Shown: positions 6,416-8,345 of the stretch, piece after piece
How positions within the stretch are numbered: position 1 is the first letter of the stretch
How the letters are laid out: each line of letters opens with the position of its first letter
Source of the DNA: Candidatus Woykebacteria bacterium GWB1_45_5
GTDB taxonomy: Bacteria > Patescibacteriota > Microgenomatia > Woykebacterales > RBG-16-39-9b
Assembly: GCA_001816645.1 (NCBI GenBank)
Contig: MHCO01000030.1
Coordinates: 14,104-22,448 of the forward strand
Length of the DNA: 8,345 nucleotides
Reading direction: 5' to 3'
Made by a program: the position numbers and the translations under genes
Notes under the pieces: generated by a model
What the model was told of the DNA's origin: nothing
Database searches by the model: none
The model's input: only the letters and a program-made list of their open reading frames with translations

Positions 6416-8178
6416 GTAAAAAGCCGCTTCAAGAATTGTTCTAAGACAGCTCGAATACGACGCTGTCCAGCTCCTAGAGCTTCTTCTTTAATTATTTTAA
6501 ATTTTCCAATCTGGCTGGTTCGCTCAACATGGGAGCCGCCGCAGATTTCTTTGGAAAAAGAGCCTATCGAGTAAACGGAGACTTTATCAGCGTATTTTCC
6601 TTCAAACAAACCAATTGCTCCTGACTTTTTTGCTTCATCTAGGCTCATCATCTCCCTTTTTACTACCAAATCCTCTTTTATTTTCTGATTAACTATGTCT
6701 TCAACCTTTTTAATTTGTTCAGGAGTTAATCGCTCCGGGTGAGAAAAGTCAAAGCGAATCCGCTCTGGAGTAATGTTACTCCCCGTTTGATGAACATAAT
6801 CGCCAAGAACTTCCCGCAAAGCCTGGTGAAGAAGATGGGTGGCCGTATGCCCCCGAATCGTTTTGTCCGAGTGGTCAATCAGACCACCGGCAAATCTCTG
6901 CTCTGCGCCAGAACGAGAAATTTCTTGGTGCTTTTCGAACTCCTTATTGAAACCTTCTATGTCGACCTTTTTTCCTTTTTCTTTTGCTAATTCGATTGTC
7001 AATTCCAAGGGAAATCCATAAGATTGATAAAGATCAAAAGCTTCTCGACCAGAAATCGCTGCTCCTAATTTTTCAAATCGTTTGATTCCTTCGGTTAAAG
7101 TTTTTTTAAACTTTGTTTCTTCTTGATGTAGTTCTGCAAAAATCTTCTCTTTGTTTCGTCCAACTTCTGGCCAATCTTGTTGATAGGTATCTATTACAAC
7201 CGAGGCAACATCGGTTGTGAAATCTTTTTCGATCCCTACTAAACGGGCAAATCGAATAGCGCGGCGAATCAGCCGACGTAAGACGTAACCTCTTTCGACA
7301 TTGGAAGGGGTCACACCGTCAGCGATAAGAAAGGTAGCCGCACGCAGATGATCGGCAATAATTCTCGCTCGCCGAACCTCCCAATTCTTAGCCAATTTTT
7401 TAATTTCTTTCATTATTGGGCCAAAAAGTTCAGTCGCATAAACATTGTCTTTCCCTTGTAAGACAGCTGTGGTTCTTTCTACTCCCATTCCAGTATCAAC
7501 ATTTTTTTGTTTAAGAGGTTCGTATTTTCCATCGGCTGTTTTATTAAACTCCATGAAGACATCATTCCAAATTTCCGCATATTTACCGCAAGTCTCGCCT
7601 GGTCGACAGAGGTCTCCGTGCTCTGGAACACCGGTGTCATAAAACATTTCCGTATCTGGACCGCAGGGTCCGGTCTGGCCAACTGGTCCCCACCAATTGT
7701 CCTTTTTACCAAGTCGATAAATTTTATTTTCTGGGATTCCTAGCTTTTTCCAAATTAAAATCGTCTCTTCGTCTGCTTCTACCCCGGGGACTTTGTGATC
7801 GCCGCCAAAAACTGTGACATAAATTCGGTTTTGGTCTAACCTGAGTTCTTTTATCAGAAACTCAAAAGACCACTCAATCGCTTCCTTTTTCCAATAATCC
7901 CCCAGTGACCAGTTTCCCAGCATTTCAAAAAAAGTGTTATGCCATGGGTCTCCCACATCATCAATATCATCAGTCCGAAATGATTTTTGGACATTGACAA
8001 GCCTTTTCCCGGCTGGGTGTTCCTGACCGAGAAGGTAAGGAACAAGTGGGTGCATACCCGCCGTGGTGAATAAAACCGAAGGATCATGCTCGGGAATTAG
8101 GGGGGCCGATGGAATAACAATGTGTCCTTTTCGTTTAAAGAAATCCAAATATTTTTTCTTCAACTCTTCCGCCGTCAT
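6412..8178 (-). CDS. alaS: Alanine--tRNA ligase, short form with editing domain
   Basis: Charges tRNA-Ala with alanine in the cytoplasm. The class II catalytic part is intact: motif 1 region LFTTAGMHPLVPYLLG (36-51), motif 2 region FRTDDID and HNTFFEMLGNWSLGDYW (80-96), WWGPVGQTGPCGPDTEMFYD (162-181) and motif 3 GMGVER (230-235). Helical tRNA-recognition segments follow (RGYVLRRLIRRAIRFARL, 296-313). The editing domain has the zinc-site residues His444, His448 (HTATH), Cys546 and His550 (CGGSH); the 98-residue gap between the two halves equals that in E. coli. The protein ends ~38 residues later at 588, against ~876 in E. coli: the C-Ala/DHHA1 region is absent, and only a short link (GAEQRFAGGLIDHSDKT) stands where a ~100-residue beta-barrel usually precedes the editing domain. 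The start matches the family N-terminus; no Shine-Dalgarno is seen. Confidence 0.97.
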   Translation of the reverse strand: MTAEELKKKYLDFFKRKGHIVIPSAPLIPEHDPSVLFTTAGMHPLVPYLLGQEHPAGKRLVNVQKSFRTDDIDDVGDPWHNTFFEMLGNWSLGDYWKKEAIEWSFEFLIKELRLDQNRIYVTVFGGDHKVPGVEADEETILIWKKLGIPENKIYRLGKKDNWWGPVGQTGPCGPDTEMFYDTGVPEHGDLCRPGETCGKYAEIWNDVFMEFNKTADGKYEPLKQKNVDTGMGVERTTAVLQGKDNVYATELFGPIMKEIKKLAKNWEVRRARIIADHLRAATFLIADGVTPSNVERGYVLRRLIRRAIRFARLVGIEKDFTTDVASVVIDTYQQDWPEVGRNKEKIFAELHQEETKFKKTLTEGIKRFEKLGAAISGREAFDLYQSYGFPLELTIELAKEKGKKVDIEGFNKEFEKHQEISRSGAEQRFAGGLIDHSDKTIRGHTATHLLHQALREVLGDYVHQTGSNITPERIRFDFSHPERLTPEQIKKVEDIVNQKIKEDLVVKREMMSLDEAKKSGAIGLFEGKYADKVSVYSIGSFSKEICGGSHVERTSQIGKFKIIKEEALGAGQRRIRAVLEQFLKRLFT

Positions 8179-8188
8179 AGATTGTTAG

Positions 8189-8217
8189 ATTATATCTCGA
8201 AGAGAAACAATCGTCGA
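8189..8217 (-). promoter_or_regulatory. Proximal alaS promoter, near-leaderless
   Basis: A perfect TATAAT (8189-8194) lies 17 bases from TCGACG (8212-8217, four of six matches). Initiation near 8182-8183 would leave a leader of only 4-5 bases before the ATG at 8178, in keeping with the lack of a Shine-Dalgarno. The -10 is part of the identical block GAGATATAAT shared with the envelope operon. In this copy ATCTCGA (8194-8200) and TCGAGAT (8214-8220) form a 7-bp inverted repeat across the spacer, a possible operator. Confidence 0.5.
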
Positions 8218-8233
8218 GATCCGATCGAAGACG
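8212..8233 (-). promoter_or_regulatory. Hairpin before alaS
   Basis: The minus strand can pair CGTC with GACG and, further in, GAT with ATC around a CGG loop, with a 3x2 internal loop between. The T-rich block ATTGTTTCTCT follows directly. The pairing is weak by itself; its support is that the hairpin before the envelope operon occupies the same 22-base slot, with GAT and ATC at the same offsets. Confidence 0.4.
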
Positions 8234-8262
8234 ATTATATGAAATGGCTTGGCTAATTGCAA
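8234..8262 (-). promoter_or_regulatory. Distal alaS promoter
   Basis: TTGCAA (8257-8262, four of six matches to TTGACA) and a perfect TATAAT (8234-8239) are separated by 17 bases. The predicted start near 8227 gives a leader of about 49 bases, without a Shine-Dalgarno near the ATG, and lies inside the 8212-8233 hairpin. Confidence 0.55.
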
Positions 8263-8272
8263 AGCGGTGGTT

Positions 8273-8345
8273 TTATTCCTTGTTTTTATGAAAAAATCTT
8301 CGGGGGCTTGTTGAGGCGGCTATCTTGGACTCTGACTCTGGTCCA
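8273..8345 (-). CDS. Possible C-terminal tail of an upstream gene (partial)
   Basis: A minus-strand frame enters from the right edge and stays open for 23 codons, ending GPESESKIAAS...FFHKNKE and TAA at 8273-8275. The composition (charged, Ser/Ala-rich) would suit a protein tail, and the stop lies 10 bases before the alaS distal -35 box. A second frame is also open for 19 codons, so the call is weak and no product can be named. Confidence 0.25.
   Translation of the reverse strand, partial: GPESESKIAASTSPRRFFHKNKE

Noticed and set aside
7479..8087. Minus-strand frames inside alaS in other frames
   Set aside because: Shifted translations of the conserved synthetase; the alaS frame is uninterrupted, so no frameshift is implied.
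8310..8345. Possible plus-strand gene start (TTG, then Arg-Arg-Leu-Ser-Trp) at the right edge
   Set aside because: Only 11 codons visible, a rare start codon and no convincing Shine-Dalgarno; all other genes are on the minus strand.
8326..8345. Edge palindrome TGGAC...GTCCA with a repeated GACTCT inside
   Set aside because: Only a 5-bp stem at the window end; may be part of a coding tail and cannot be assessed without further sequence.
1..8345. CRISPR array, insertion sequence, tRNA or rRNA
   Set aside because: No regularly spaced repeats, transposase motifs, terminal repeats or cloverleaf were found; gaps between genes are all under 170 bases.

Overview
This looks like chromosomal core DNA from a bacterium, most likely a member of the Candidate Phyla Radiation (Patescibacteria, perhaps Microgenomates-like). 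That placement is an inference. It rests on a short alanyl-tRNA synthetase, an FtsA/PilM-like gene next to a membrane-anchored 'baseplate J-like' protein of a type I associate with these lineages, and very tight gene packing. TGA is used as a stop codon in three genes, so the code is standard and not the Gracilibacteria/Absconditabacteria TGA=Gly code. No mobile element, CRISPR array, tRNA or rRNA is seen.

Every gene is on the minus strand, so transcription runs from high to low coordinates. In that order: a possible tail of an unknown gene at the right edge (ends about 8273); alaS (8178-6412), reduced in length; a three-gene operon of an FtsA/PilM-like protein (6310-5348), a one-TM baseplate J-like protein (5361-3826) and the transglycosylase MltG (3824-2820), joined by a 14-base overlap and a 1-base gap; a membrane M48 metalloprotease with a zinc ribbon at each end (2741-1626); and the first ~491 codons of rpoB (1474 to the window edge).

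The control regions hold the least expected signals. The regions upstream of alaS and of the envelope operon carry the same ~51-base element: a TATAATC, a 22-base hairpin whose sequence differs but whose pairing is kept, then two identical blocks ending in a second TATAAT. The rpoB leader has a strong extended -10 promoter, a terminator-like hairpin, and a second hairpin over the Shine-Dalgarno sequence. One segment of the leader could pair in two mutually exclusive ways.

Functionally, the window joins information processing (alaS, rpoB) to cell-envelope growth. The envelope operon combines an actin-fold protein that appears to have lost its nucleotide-binding motifs, a membrane protein with a large outer region, and an enzyme that cuts nascent peptidoglycan. 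This suggests a small membrane complex for wall growth or division, which is inference from context only.
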